DNA of 64,000 nucleotides from JANOZM01 sp031429355 (GCA_031429355.1 JANOZM010000014.1:248001-312000), one strand, 5' to 3'; positions 44,114-54,219 are shown, counted from the stretch's first letter. The notes: generated by a model from the sequence alone, not told the origin. Numbers and translations are program-made.

Positions 44114-45994
44114 CTAATTTTCCTGTATTTGCGCTGCCCACATTTTGGCATACGTACCACCTAGGGCAATTAGCTCGGCATGTTTGCCCCGCTCAATAAT
44201 TTGACCCTCATTCATGACCAAAATTTGATCCGCCTCAACAATTGTAGAAAGGCGATGGGCAATCACTAAAGTAGTTCGGTTGCGAGATAAGGATTGCAAA
44301 GCCTCTTGAATCGCTTGCTCATTACGCGTATCCAAAGCCGACGTGGCCTCATCCAAAATAACTATGGGCGGATCTTTTAACAACATCCGCGCTATTGCCA
44401 CGCGCTGCTTCTCACCACCCGACAATTTTAGGCCACGCTCGCCCACAATCGATTCGTAGCCTTTGGGCAAGGCTTGAATTAGATCCTCAAGCTGGGCGGC
44501 TTTGGCGGCTGCTTGAATTTGCTCGATTGTTGCGCCGGGTTTGCCATAGGCAATATTGTAGGCAATCGTATCGTTAAACAGCACCGTATCCTGCGGAACA
44601 ATACCTATGCATTTGCGCACGCTTTGTTGCGTAACTTGCCGAATGTCTTGATGGTTAATACGAATTGCGCCACCTTGAACATCATAAAAACGATACAGCA
44701 AACGTGACAAAGTTGATTTGCCAGCCCCCGAGCTGCCAACAACTGCCGTAGTTGTTCCTGCAGGAATGCTAAAGCTTACGCCTTGTAAAATGGTACGTTT
44801 GTCTTCGTAGCCAAATACCACCGAATCAAATTGAATCTCGGCGCGTCCTTGTTCAATTGACAATGAAGCAGCACCTGGCGTGTCAGCAATTTCTTGGTTT
44901 TGCGACATTAAGCGAAACAGTTTTTCCATGTCCGTTAGGCTTTGTTTAATTTCGCGGTACAACACGCCTAAAAAGTTCAGTGGAATGTAAAGCTGAATCA
45001 TAAAAGCATTGACTAAGACTAAGTCACCGAGCGTCATCGACCCATTTGCAACGCCAACCGTTGCACGCCAAACCATTAAAGTAACCGCCGTTGCGATAAT
45101 TAATGACTGGCCAAAATTTAATAACGACAACGATGTTTGGCTGCGAATTGCAGCATTCATCCATCGTTGCAGGCTGTCGTCGTACCGCTTAGCTTCAAAG
45201 GCCTCATTGCCGAAATACTTAACCGTCTCATAGTTCAAAATAGAATCAATGGCCTTGGTGTTGGCCTTCGAGTCTAAGTCGTTCATTTCACGGCGAAAAT
45301 GAGTTCGCCATTCGGTAACGCCAATTGTCCAAACAATATAAAGCACTAAGGCACACACCGTAATGACCGAAAACCAAATTTCATACTTCCAAACTAAGTA
45401 AGCTAGAACCAAAGTAATTTCAAACAGGGTGGGCAAAATACTATAAAGCGCGTAACTCACTAGACTGGACACTCCACGAGTACCGCGTTCGATGTCACGG
45501 GTAAGTCCGCCGGTTTGCCGTTCTAAGTGAAATCGCAAAGACAACGCATGTAAATGTCCAAACACTTTTAATGCAATTTCACGGACAGCGCTTTGTGTAA
45601 CTCGGGCAAAAACAAATTCGCGTAATTCGGTAAACAAGGTTGTCGATAAACGTAACAAGCCATAGGCCACAATTAGACCGATCGGCACAACTAAAGCGAC
45701 GGTTAACGCGCTGGCAGGCTCGGCAGCGGTTCCGCCGCCAATGCTTAAAGGTTTACCTGACGCAAAGCTAAGCCCCGCCGTTAAGTGGTCCACAATACCT
45801 TTTAACGAAATTGGCACCGCTACGTTGGCTAACTTTGCAGCGGCTAGGCATGCTAACGCGATCAGCACACGCCAGCGATATGCCAACAGGTAAGGTAACA
45901 GTGTTTTTAACGTGCCCCAATCCGAACGTTGGGTCGCCCCCTTAGCGCTTGCGGCGGGCGCGCTGCTGTCTTGTGCGGCGTGAGCTCTCATCAA
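44114..45994 (-). CDS. Atm1/HMT1-type ABC exporter (fused permease-ATPase)
   Basis: Half-transporter of 626 residues. Residues ~30-345 form a six-helix ABC membrane domain with RQTGGLTRDIERGTRGVSSL and NYETVKYFGNEAFEAKRYDD, which are hallmarks of the Atm1/ABCB7 subfamily. The ATPase has Walker A VVGSSGAGKST, signature LSGGEKQRVAIARM, Walker B IVILDEATSALD and the H-loop LVIAHRLST. Relatives export glutathione persulfide-type or metal-glutathione compounds for Fe-S and metal homeostasis. The LysR gene follows at 5 bp. Confidence 0.92.
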   Translation of the reverse strand: MMRAHAAQDSSAPAASAKGATQRSDWGTLKTLLPYLLAYRWRVLIALACLAAAKLANVAVPISLKGIVDHLTAGLSFASGKPLSIGGGTAAEPASALTVALVVPIGLIVAYGLLRLSTTLFTELREFVFARVTQSAVREIALKVFGHLHALSLRFHLERQTGGLTRDIERGTRGVSSLVSYALYSILPTLFEITLVLAYLVWKYEIWFSVITVCALVLYIVWTIGVTEWRTHFRREMNDLDSKANTKAIDSILNYETVKYFGNEAFEAKRYDDSLQRWMNAAIRSQTSLSLLNFGQSLIIATAVTLMVWRATVGVANGSMTLGDLVLVNAFMIQLYIPLNFLGVLYREIKQSLTDMEKLFRLMSQNQEIADTPGAASLSIEQGRAEIQFDSVVFGYEDKRTILQGVSFSIPAGTTTAVVGSSGAGKSTLSRLLYRFYDVQGGAIRINHQDIRQVTQQSVRKCIGIVPQDTVLFNDTIAYNIAYGKPGATIEQIQAAAKAAQLEDLIQALPKGYESIVGERGLKLSGGEKQRVAIARMLLKDPPIVILDEATSALDTRNEQAIQEALQSLSRNRTTLVIAHRLSTIVEADQILVMNEGQIIERGKHAELIALGGTYAKMWAAQIQEN

Positions 45995-46140
45995 ATTCTT
46001 AAAATGAACAATAAGTCGACATCATAACTGGTGCACTTGATGTCGGTGAGCACAGAGCGCTCCGCAGCTACAGTTGGCGCATTCGGCTTTAAAAAGTAGA
46101 CTGGCTGCCTACACTTTTTAATGTGACTGTGATCTTCAAG

Positions 46141-46584
46141 ATGGAACAACATTCTATAACGCGCCTACCTGCCGACAAGCAACCGGTATTGCGGATGATG
46201 CCGATGCCTTCGGACGCAAATATTCACGGCGATGTATTTGGCGGTTGGATCATGGCACAAGTAGATATCGCCGGCTCTTTGCCCGCTGTGAAACGTTCGA
46301 ATGGGCGGGTAGCCACTATTGCAGTTAACAGTTTTTTGTTTAAACATCCGGTTTTTGTGGGCGATTTGCTATCGTTTTATGCTGATATTGAAAAAGTCGG
46401 TAATACCTCGATAACCGTTAGGGTGGAAGTGTTTGCAGAGCGCAATCGGTTAGATGCCGAAATCGTGAAAGTAACCGAAGCAACACTTACCTATGTAGCC
46501 ACCGACAACCAACGCCGCCCACGGCCCATTCCACCGGCCTCCCCCGATTCGCCATTTTGCTTTGTGGCAAAAGCTAAGAGCTAG
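46141..46584 (+). CDS. Acyl-CoA thioesterase, YciA/hotdog family
   Basis: Hydrolyses acyl-CoA esters in the cytosol. From the ATG at 46141 it has 147 residues. The hotdog-fold signature is DANIHGDVFGGWIMAQVDIAGS, written here as DANIHGDVFGG plus WIMAQVDIAGS, with the catalytic Asp in the expected place. FLFKHPVFVGDLLSFYADIEKVG is also typical of YciA. The C-terminus has a Pro/Arg-rich tail. A GTG six codons upstream is possible. It is monocistronic, divergent from the ABC exporter. Confidence 0.88.
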   Translation: MEQHSITRLPADKQPVLRMMPMPSDANIHGDVFGGWIMAQVDIAGSLPAVKRSNGRVATIAVNSFLFKHPVFVGDLLSFYADIEKVGNTSITVRVEVFAERNRLDAEIVKVTEATLTYVATDNQRRPRPIPPASPDSPFCFVAKAKS

Positions 46585-46643
46585 TAGCGCTAATTTGATT
46601 CGCCAGCAACAAAAGTATGACCGGTAGGATTGAACCGTACGCC

Positions 46644-46658
46644 GCATGTCGGACATGC
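46644..46658. promoter_or_regulatory. Perfect 15-bp dyad upstream of the hybrid kinase
   Basis: GCATGTC-G-GACATGC: two seven-base arms around one central base. The single-base centre rules out an RNA hairpin of this pairing alone, so it is more likely a dimeric-repressor or activator site. It lies 56 bp ahead of the kinase ATG and 60 bp after the thioesterase stop. The binding protein is unknown. Confidence 0.5.
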
Positions 46659-46713
46659 TAGTTCGCACACAGTGTTTTAAGCAAAGCTTGTGGGTCATTT
46701 TTGGAAAAGACCC

Positions 46714-49700
46714 ATGGCTAGCGATTCACCCGCATCGAAACCCAGCGTAAAAGCGCAATTTCTTGATTCTCGGCGTTTGGTAATGTTGAAGCCTCCCGCT
46801 AAGAATTTTGCGCTGTATTTAAGCCTTGGGATTTTTATCGTTTGCCTAGCGCTTGTTTTTATTGGCTCCCGATTACTTTGGACCTCGACTCAAGAAAAAA
46901 TAGAGACCAACCAAAAGCTTCAGCAGGAGGAAGTCAAATCACAGCTAGTTCGCCTGCTAAACGCACCAAACTTAGGTTTAGTGGCTGTATCAACACATGT
47001 TGAAACCGAGAAAAAAAGTAGTAATGAATCGTTCTCCCAATTCATTAACGGTGTCAATTTATTTGGTCGAATTCGTGGTTTAGAGTCTATCGGCTTACTA
47101 GACGTGCCGGTAAATAGTGCAAACGAGTTTGGTCAAATTCAAGCACCAATCATGCAACCAATTTTAGCGAATAATTCAGAATCGAGCGTTCAGTTTTTTG
47201 ATAACACTGTTTTGCGAGAGGCGATGGAACAGTCGTTTTCATCATCAAGCCCTACAATCAGTCGGAGCGTTCTGTTAGACGCAAACAATCCAAAAAGTCA
47301 TGGTCTTGTTTATTTTGCACCTGTCTACAAAATCCAATCGGGCTCGCTAGGCTTTAGAGACAAAAAACGATTTGTTGGTTTTGTCTACGCGAGGATTGTC
47401 TTGGAAGATCTACTGAGCGAGTTAACCAATCGAATTTACTCGCCATATCAATTTAATTTATATGAGCAAAATAAGCTTGGGAAAAAACAAATTTTTGCAA
47501 GCATAGGCTCTATTACTCAACAAATTCCAAACAACCAAGACAGTAAGTCACCGACCCTTCAAGTAGGCGAAAAAATTGAAATACTAGGTAAAAACCTAGA
47601 AATTGAGTTCGTTTTCTCTGATACGAGCAAACAATCGCTACTAGCCTGGTTGCCTTTCGCAATTACCGGTGGCTTGTTTGGTTTTGGTTTGAGTTGTATT
47701 TTCTGGCTGCTTGCACAGCGTAAAGATCAGGCTCAATTAAATGTAAAAAAAATTAATGCAGAGTTGTCAACAATGGCCCGCGTGGCCAAGCACACCGACA
47801 ACAGCGTAATAATTACGAATCTAGATTACGAGGTCATTTGGGTTAATCAAAGCTTCGAACGCACTTTTGGATATGCAACCGGCGAAGCCCTTGGTCAATC
47901 GTTAAAGTCTCTTTTTAATACCGAAACTACAGATTTAAAAATAACGACCGAGCTTGTCGAGGCCATACGCAACCAAAAGAGTTGGCATAACCAGCTACCG
48001 CTAAAAGGCAGTAACAATCGAGAGCTCTGGTTCAATGTCGAATTGCAGCCGATTTATGACGACGGTGCAGCTTGTGTCGGTTTCATTATATTGGGATCCG
48101 AAATTACAGCCCTGCGTCAAGCACAAGCTACCGCTATCGAGCAACGCAATCGCTGGGAGTCGATTGCCCGCGCAAGTAACTTAGGGGTAGTTTTTTGGAA
48201 CAAGACTAATGACAGCCTTGATTGCAACGCTGCATTCGCTTTTATGTTGGGCTTTCAATTAGAGGAGATTGAGAGTTTTACTGGGCCTCAACTCGACGAT
48301 TTAACCCACGAAAATGACTTGCGTGCCGCTCGCGGCGAAATGGAAAAAGTAATTTCGGGAGAGCTTGCAATCTCAATAATGGATATCCGGTTAAAACATC
48401 GAAAAGGACACTGGGCTTGGGTTAATGTCAACATCCAGTTGCAGGAGCGCAATGCGGACGGTTCAGCATCAACCATACTTATGGTTTACGTTGACAATAC
48501 AATAGCTAAGGCACGCGAAGATGAATGGCGTGCGCGCGCTGATTTATCAGCCGATTGGTATTGGCGAACCGACCCCGAGCATCGATTTATTGACGTTTCA
48601 ACCGGTGGCACACAGCCAACAAGCTTTATGTCCGGCTTGATCGGTAAAAAACGCGATGAAGTACCAAATTTCGAAGCGCCTTCCGTCGGATGGGCGGAGT
48701 TTCACGCTCGTCTAAACAAAGGCGAATACATTCGAGGCGTGCAGCATCGGGACATCAGCGACCCTGAACGTCCCCTTTGGATCGAAATTCAAGGCAAGCC
48801 CATTTGGAGCCCTAACGGTGAGTTTTTAGGTTATTCAGGAATCGGTCGGGACGTAACTGTTAATCAATCAGCCACCGAGGCACTTAGAGACAGCCTTGCG
48901 CTTGTCGACGCGTTGTTTGAAGCACTTCCTTTACCCTTAGCGATGAAAGACGTTAACGGCTATTTCGTGCGTTCAAATTCTGCCTATTCTGACCTATTTA
49001 ACGTCCACCCTTCCGTTCTTTTTAACGCCCAGGTGTCTGAAATCATGGACTCTGAAACCGCAGAAATTCACCGACTAGAAGATCAAAAAGTTCTAGCTGA
49101 AAAGCTGTCGCGCGAATACGAAGTGGTGCAAAACTTGCCCTCGAAGGCACCAATCAATGCACTTGTACGTAAAGCACCAGTGCTTGACACGAGCGGCGAA
49201 CCGGTCGGAATCGTTGATATGATTATCGACGTTACCAAGCAACGGCAAGCTGAATCAGCGGAGCGTCTCGCTAAGGAAGAAGCCTTGCTGGCGAGCAAAT
49301 CGAAATCGGCATTTCTCGCCACAATGAGCCATGAAATTCGTACGCCAATGAATGGTGTGCTTGGTATGGCGGAGCTGCTGTCACTAAGTGGTTTAGATGC
49401 AGACCAAAGTGATGCAGTTAAAACCATTCGCGAGTCAGCCGCAAATTTGCTAAACATCATCGATGACATTTTAGATTTTTCAAAAATAGAAGCGGGCCAT
49501 TTAACAATAGAAAACGAACCGATTGATCTGCTAGCGATTGTTGAAAGCGTCGCCGACGCTCTGCAGCAAGTAGCAGTGCAGAAAAAGGTACGTCTTGACG
49601 TTTTTGTCGACCCCAATATTGCCGAGCAAGTACTTGGTGATTCAATTCGACTTCGCCAAGTACTTAACAACTTGGTGGGTAATGCAATTAAATTCACTAG

Positions 49701-51258
49701 TGGACTTACTGATCGTGAAGGGCAGGTGTATTTGCGTATTGAACCTATCGGAGCAGATCAATTACATTTTACAATTTCAGACAACGGCATCGGTATTTCT
49801 GAAGAAAGCAGATTGCAACTATTTGCGGCGTTTACTCAAGCAGAACGAACAACGGCAAGGCGCTACGGTGGTACCGGCCTTGGCCTAGTGATTTGCCAAC
49901 GAATTGTTGGCGCAATGGGCGGCGCGATTCAGCTTGAGAGTGAAGTCGGTGTCGGTTCTAAATTTAGTTTCACTTTACGACTAACGCCGGTGATCGGATT
50001 ATTCCCCGGCATTGACCGCTCACTAGAAGGTGTAAATTGTCATTTACTGAATTTAAACGAAACACAGTCCTTGGATTGGTCGGCATATTTACAAAGTGCA
50101 GGTGCTTGTGTTTTTACTATTAGGGAGTTTGATCCTGCAAAGTTGCAAGCTGGTCAACAAAACGTCCTGCTAACTAATGATACAAGCCTAGACGAAGACA
50201 TTAGAGAGCGGGCAGATCTCTGGAATTCAACCGAGCAAAATTGTTCATTAGTCATCATTGGGCAAGGCAATCGCAAGCAAGCGCGCCTAATCAAAACAGG
50301 GGTAGTGCATTTTGATTTGGTACGTAAAAATACAATTTGCGAAGCGGTAAAGCTAGCTACCGGTAAGTCTGAAGCTAAACCTACGCGGTTAATATCAATT
50401 GCGGGAACGATTACTTCGACACCGCCGCCAACAATAGAAGCGGCCGAAAGAGATCGCCGCCTTATTTTAGTGGCCGAGGACGACCCGATCAATCGCAAGG
50501 TGATCAGCCAACAGTTGACCACGATTGGCTACGCTGCAGAAACAGCAGAAGATGGCGTTGCCGCGCTAGAGAAGTGGCGTAGCGGTCGTTTCGCCCTTTT
50601 GCTAACTGATTTACATATGCCTATTTTGGACGGTTACGACCTGACGCGCACGATTCGCGCATTCGAAAGCGAGTTTCAACGAATCCCGATTCTGGCGTTA
50701 ACTGCAAATGCACTAACTGGCGAAGACGCTAAGGCCCGCGATGCCGGTATCGACGCTTACCTAACCAAACCGATTACGCTGTCAAAGCTTCGACAAGAGC
50801 TAATGCGCTGGCTGCCAAATAACGATAGCGCATCGATCCCCTCACCAGCGCAAACTAATAGCCTTGCGACCGCCGACACTGGGTCAGTAAAACCACAGGA
50901 ACCAGCTGTGTTTGACAATGGTGTTCTAAAAGTATTTGTTGGCGACGATCTTGAAACAATCGACGAGTTACTAACCGACTATCTATTCTCTTTAGAAACC
51001 TCAAAGGTACAAATGACCCGCGCATTAAGACACGGAATGGCGTCTGAGGCCGCTTCAATCGCACATAGACTTAAATCGAGTTCCAGATCTGTAGGCGCGT
51101 TACGACTGGGTGAATGGTGTGCTCAACTGGAGCAAATGGCCAGTGAACAAATGGTTGCAGAGCAATCATCGTTGATCGATCATTTTGAAAATTTAGCTAG
51201 CGAAGTCACTAAAGGTATTCAAAGCCGCAACAAATCTGCTCTTTCAAACGCTGTTTAG
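46714..51258 (+). CDS. Hybrid sensor histidine kinase: CHASE-PASx4-HisKA-HATPase-REC-Hpt
   Basis: Membrane phosphorelay kinase of 1514 residues. Order of domains: membrane helix (~31-52), CHASE-type periplasmic sensor (~75-300, GVNLFGRIRGLESIGL), second helix (~308-333), about four PAS units (~347-850, first with NQSFERTFGYATGEALGQS), HisKA with phospho-acceptor His873 in MSHEIRTPMNG, HATPase (~980-1100, DNGIGIS and GGTGLGLVI), REC with Asp1299 in LLTDLHMP and KPI lysine, and Hpt with His1451 in AHRLKSSS. A degraded receiver-like stretch may lie between HATPase and REC. GTG at 46690 is an alternative start. No response regulator is adjacent, so the output partner is elsewhere. Confidence 0.93.
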   Translation: MASDSPASKPSVKAQFLDSRRLVMLKPPAKNFALYLSLGIFIVCLALVFIGSRLLWTSTQEKIETNQKLQQEEVKSQLVRLLNAPNLGLVAVSTHVETEKKSSNESFSQFINGVNLFGRIRGLESIGLLDVPVNSANEFGQIQAPIMQPILANNSESSVQFFDNTVLREAMEQSFSSSSPTISRSVLLDANNPKSHGLVYFAPVYKIQSGSLGFRDKKRFVGFVYARIVLEDLLSELTNRIYSPYQFNLYEQNKLGKKQIFASIGSITQQIPNNQDSKSPTLQVGEKIEILGKNLEIEFVFSDTSKQSLLAWLPFAITGGLFGFGLSCIFWLLAQRKDQAQLNVKKINAELSTMARVAKHTDNSVIITNLDYEVIWVNQSFERTFGYATGEALGQSLKSLFNTETTDLKITTELVEAIRNQKSWHNQLPLKGSNNRELWFNVELQPIYDDGAACVGFIILGSEITALRQAQATAIEQRNRWESIARASNLGVVFWNKTNDSLDCNAAFAFMLGFQLEEIESFTGPQLDDLTHENDLRAARGEMEKVISGELAISIMDIRLKHRKGHWAWVNVNIQLQERNADGSASTILMVYVDNTIAKAREDEWRARADLSADWYWRTDPEHRFIDVSTGGTQPTSFMSGLIGKKRDEVPNFEAPSVGWAEFHARLNKGEYIRGVQHRDISDPERPLWIEIQGKPIWSPNGEFLGYSGIGRDVTVNQSATEALRDSLALVDALFEALPLPLAMKDVNGYFVRSNSAYSDLFNVHPSVLFNAQVSEIMDSETAEIHRLEDQKVLAEKLSREYEVVQNLPSKAPINALVRKAPVLDTSGEPVGIVDMIIDVTKQRQAESAERLAKEEALLASKSKSAFLATMSHEIRTPMNGVLGMAELLSLSGLDADQSDAVKTIRESAANLLNIIDDILDFSKIEAGHLTIENEPIDLLAIVESVADALQQVAVQKKVRLDVFVDPNIAEQVLGDSIRLRQVLNNLVGNAIKFTSGLTDREGQVYLRIEPIGADQLHFTISDNGIGISEESRLQLFAAFTQAERTTARRYGGTGLGLVICQRIVGAMGGAIQLESEVGVGSKFSFTLRLTPVIGLFPGIDRSLEGVNCHLLNLNETQSLDWSAYLQSAGACVFTIREFDPAKLQAGQQNVLLTNDTSLDEDIRERADLWNSTEQNCSLVIIGQGNRKQARLIKTGVVHFDLVRKNTICEAVKLATGKSEAKPTRLISIAGTITSTPPPTIEAAERDRRLILVAEDDPINRKVISQQLTTIGYAAETAEDGVAALEKWRSGRFALLLTDLHMPILDGYDLTRTIRAFESEFQRIPILALTANALTGEDAKARDAGIDAYLTKPITLSKLRQELMRWLPNNDSASIPSPAQTNSLATADTGSVKPQEPAVFDNGVLKVFVGDDLETIDELLTDYLFSLETSKVQMTRALRHGMASEAASIAHRLKSSSRSVGALRLGEWCAQLEQMASEQMVAEQSSLIDHFENLASEVTKGIQSRNKSALSNAV

Positions 51259-51267
51259 TACCAAAGA

Positions 51268-51302
51268 AAAACCCCCGCGTAGTAACACTAGGCGGGGGTT
51301 TT
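51268..51302. terminator. Bidirectional rho-independent terminator between kinase and SWIB gene
   Basis: Arms AAAACCCCCGC (51268-51278) and GCGGGGGTTTT (51292-51302) are fully complementary, 13-base loop, and both strands give a U-tract. It serves the converging kinase and SWIB genes. Confidence 0.9.
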
Positions 51303-51318
51303 GTTTACGACTAAACGC

Positions 51319-51861
51319 TTACGATAAGTGCTTTGAAACCAAGGCTGTCATTTCGAACATCGAAACTTGCGCTTTGTTAAACAACACTTTTAGCTTCGCA
51401 TCAGCATTAATCATACGGCGGTTCACTGCATCTTGAAGTTTATTCTTCTTGATGTATTCCCAAATTTTCTTGGTCACTTCAGTGCGCGGCAACGGCAATT
51501 TACCAATGATCTCAGCTAATGCTGGGCTAGGTGTTAACGCCTTCATGAAAGCGGCATTTGGAGCGCGCTTCTTAGCGGCTGGCTTTTTAGCAGCGGCTTT
51601 TTTTGCGGGTGCAGCAGCTTTTTTGGCTGGAGCAGCGGCCTTTTTCGCTGGAGCGGCGGCTTTCTTTGCAGGTGCAGCAGCTTTCTTAGCTGGAGCAGCG
51701 GCTTTCTTAGCTGGAGCAGCAACTTTTTTTGCAGCAGGCTTTTTAGCAGCGGCAGGTTTTTTAGCAGTAACGGGCTTCTTTGCAGCGGCAGCTTTTTTTG
51801 CAGGAGCGGCAGCTTTTTTTGCAGCAGGCTTTTTAGCAGCGGGTTTCTTGGCAGTGGCCAT
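51319..51861 (-). CDS. Histone H1-like Lys/Ala repeat protein with SWIB domain
   Basis: Protein of 180 residues. Residues 1-~100 are a low-complexity run of AAAPAKKA and KKPAAKK units, resembling the tail of eukaryotic H1 and betaproteobacterial H1-like proteins. Residues ~105-178 form a SWIB/MDM2-type domain (ALAEIIGKLPLPRTEVTKKI, then LQDAVNRRMINADAKLKVLF). Such proteins are known in chlamydiae and many Burkholderiales and are thought to bind DNA and compact or regulate the nucleoid. The repeat count is likely to vary between strains. Confidence 0.9.
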   Translation of the reverse strand: MATAKKPAAKKPAAKKAAAPAKKAAAAKKPVTAKKPAAAKKPAAKKVAAPAKKAAAPAKKAAAPAKKAAAPAKKAAAPAKKAAAPAKKAAAKKPAAKKRAPNAAFMKALTPSPALAEIIGKLPLPRTEVTKKIWEYIKKNKLQDAVNRRMINADAKLKVLFNKAQVSMFEMTALVSKHLS

Positions 51862-52044
51862 GATGTTCCTTGGTGTTAGTTAGTATGGTTTGTCGATGAG
51901 CAACTCACCTACGGAAACGAACCTTACTAGAAGAATGAAATAATTGAAAGCTTCATAGGTAAATTAGTTGGTTTTTACCACTCAAATTGTATCGAAATGC
52001 GCTTATGCATGAGTACAATTGGAAATCTAACCTGAAGAGATCCC

Positions 52045-53001
52045 ATGAACGTCCAAGAACTTAAGAGCAAATTGCAACTCCCCGCAATCGCTGCACCGCT
52101 GTTTATTATTTCAAATCCCGACCTCGTTATCGCTCAATGCAAAGCGGGAATCGTCGGCTCCTTTCCTGCACTGAATGCCCGAGGCGAAGGTGTTCTTGAG
52201 CAATGGTTAGAAAAAATCATTACCGCTCTAGCCGAACATGACAAGGCCCATCCAGATTCACCCAGCGCTCCCTTCGCAGTAAATCAAATTGTCCATAAAT
52301 CTAACAATCGTTTAGACAGCGATATTGCCTTGTGCGTGAAATACAAAGTGCCTATTACGATTACCTCGCTAGGCGCTAATGCAGAATTGAATCAAGCGAT
52401 GCATTCGGTAGGGGGCATCGTTATGCACGACGTCATCAATCAAAAGTACGCCCACAAAGCGATCGAAAAGGGCGCCGACGGTTTGGTATTGGTCGCTGCA
52501 GGTGCCGGTGGCCATGCTGGTCAGCTTTCACCATTCGCATTAGTACAAGAAACCCGTGCATGGTTTGACGGACCTATTGCTCTGTCGGGCTCCATCGCTA
52601 CCGGCGGTGCAATTTTAGCGGCTCAAGCAATGGGTGCGGACTTTGGCTACATAGGGTCAGCCTTCATTGCGACCAAGGAGGCCAATGCCTCGGAGGCCTA
52701 CAAACAAGCTATTGTTGAAGGCTCGGGTGAGGACATTGTTTATTCAAACCTATTTACCGGTGTGCATGGCAATTATTTGCGCCCGTCCATCGTAAATGCT
52801 GGTTTCGACCCAGACAACTTACCAGTCAGTGATCCCAGTGCAATGAACTTTGGCTCGGGCGGCAACACCGAGAAAAAAGCTTGGAAAGACATTTGGGGTT
52901 GTGGCCAAGGCATCGGCGCAATTGAAGCTGTCAAGTCAACTGCGGACTTTGTGGCAGATTTAAAAGCACAATATAAGCAAGCTAAAGCGCGCCTAATGTA
53001 G
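52045..53001 (+). CDS. Nitronate monooxygenase family protein (2-nitropropane dioxygenase-like)
   Basis: FMN-dependent TIM-barrel enzyme of 318 residues that oxidises alkyl nitronates such as propionate-3-nitronate. Visible: PLFIISNPDLVIAQCKAGIVGSFPALNAR at the start (as PLFIISNPD and AGIVGSFPALN), VHKSNNRLDSDI, GADGLVLVAAGAGGHAG in the FMN phosphate-binding region, and LSGSIATGGAILAAQAMGADFGYIGSAF (in parts). AGAGGHAG carries the probable catalytic histidine. The start has an AAGAGA upstream. Single gene, with the Pot-like operon starting 156 bp later. Confidence 0.9.
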   Translation: MNVQELKSKLQLPAIAAPLFIISNPDLVIAQCKAGIVGSFPALNARGEGVLEQWLEKIITALAEHDKAHPDSPSAPFAVNQIVHKSNNRLDSDIALCVKYKVPITITSLGANAELNQAMHSVGGIVMHDVINQKYAHKAIEKGADGLVLVAAGAGGHAGQLSPFALVQETRAWFDGPIALSGSIATGGAILAAQAMGADFGYIGSAFIATKEANASEAYKQAIVEGSGEDIVYSNLFTGVHGNYLRPSIVNAGFDPDNLPVSDPSAMNFGSGGNTEKKAWKDIWGCGQGIGAIEAVKSTADFVADLKAQYKQAKARLM

Positions 53002-53157
53002 TGAACTAAAAAGGTTCGCGTGAGATTGGGTAAGCGCACTAATACGGGGTACTATTCAGTCATTACGACGGAAGTAAACCGTTTTAGTGCAAATTCAAAC
53101 TCGCCCTGACGTTTTATTCGTGGCATAAGTTTTGCGATGTGTCATTACTCAAACTGA

Positions 53158-54219
53158 TTGAACTTAGTGCAACAAACTCAAACAATCCAAAGCGCGAACC
53201 CAATTGCGGTTGAACTGATTGGCCTAAGCAAACGCTTTTCTCCCCAAGGTAAACCCGCTGTTGCGGATATCAATTTACGCATTGCGGCCGGTAGTTATTG
53301 TTGCTTATTAGGCCCTTCTGGTTGCGGAAAAAGCACCACATTGCGCATGATTGCCGGCCATGAAACCGCCACTAGTGGCGACGTTTTATTAGAGGGCCGA
53401 AACATCACACACTTGCCCGCTGCCGAGCGCGGGACCGCAATGATGTTTCAAAGCTTTGCGTTGTTTCCGCATTTAAATGCCCAAGACAATGTTGCCTTCA
53501 GTCTAAAAATGAAGGGGGTTGATAAAACCCTCAGAGCAGAAAAAGCGCGCGCTTTACTAGATCGTGTTGCGATGTTGCACCTCGCGGATCGCAAGCCAAA
53601 CGAGCTATCAGGCGGTCAACAACAACGAGTTGCGCTTGCTCGAGCGTTAATGACCGAACCAAAGGTGCTGTTGCTGGATGAGCCGCTATCGGCTTTAGAT
53701 CCTTTTTTGCGTATTCAAATGCGCGCCGAACTGCGGCGCTGGCAAAAAGAATTGGGCCTCACTTTTATTCACGTCACCCACTCGCAAGAAGAGGCCATGG
53801 CGTTGGCAGACACAATGGTTGTGATGAACCAGGGTCTTATCGAGCAAATGGGATCGCCACACGAGATTTTTAACCGCCCTAATAATGAGTTTATTGCTCG
53901 TTTTATGGGTGGGCACAATGTGATCAAGTCCCAGCAAGGTCTTATTAGTGTGCGTACCGATCATATTGCGCTTACTGAACAAGACGGCAACGCCGCGGAC
54001 TCAAGCCGTGCTATCCCAGCAGTTATTAGCGATATCGAATACCAAGGTAGTTTTGTATTAATTGGGCTGCAAAACCCACAAGCCGCCCATACCGCAAGCA
54101 GCGCAAACGATTATTCCGTCATGTTGCCCGAAGCAAGTTTCGAGGCGAACCGTTTTACTGTTGGACAAACCGTGCAGTTAAGTTGGACCGAACAAGCGGC
54201 ACACCGCTTGGCATCATAG
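53158..54219 (+). CDS. ABC transporter ATPase, PotA/polyamine-type
   Basis: Import ATPase of 353 residues. Walker A GPSGCGKST, signature [15 protein letters not shown], Walker B VLLLDEPLSALD, followed by a C-terminal TOBE-like regulatory part (about 280-350). TTG at 53158 is the listed start; a GTG three codons further in is a second option. It heads a four-gene set with a periplasmic protein and two permeases of the spermidine/putrescine class, all in the same direction. Confidence 0.9.
   Translation: MNLVQQTQTIQSANPIAVELIGLSKRFSPQGKPAVADINLRIAAGSYCCLLGPSGCGKSTTLRMIAGHETATSGDVLLEGRNITHLPAAERGTAMMFQSFALFPHLNAQDNVAFSLKMKGVDKTLRAEKARALLDRVAMLHLADRKPNELSGGQQQRVALARALMTEPKVLLLDEPLSALDPFLRIQMRAELRRWQKELGLTFIHVTHSQEEAMALADTMVVMNQGLIEQMGSPHEIFNRPNNEFIARFMGGHNVIKSQQGLISVRTDHIALTEQDGNAADSSRAIPAVISDIEYQGSFVLIGLQNPQAAHTASSANDYSVMLPEASFEANRFTVGQTVQLSWTEQAAHRLAS

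Noticed and set aside
46615..46665. tRNA T-arm-like sequence upstream of the hybrid kinase (minus strand GGTTCAATCC)
   Set aside because: No acceptor stem, anticodon arm or other tRNA parts can be paired around it.
49083..49697. 204-codon frame antisense to the hybrid kinase
   Set aside because: Covers the HisKA/HATPase coding region, which is clearly real on the plus strand.
51449..51883. Plus-strand frame rich in Ala, Gly and Phe
   Set aside because: Mirror image of the Lys/Ala repeat gene on the minus strand.
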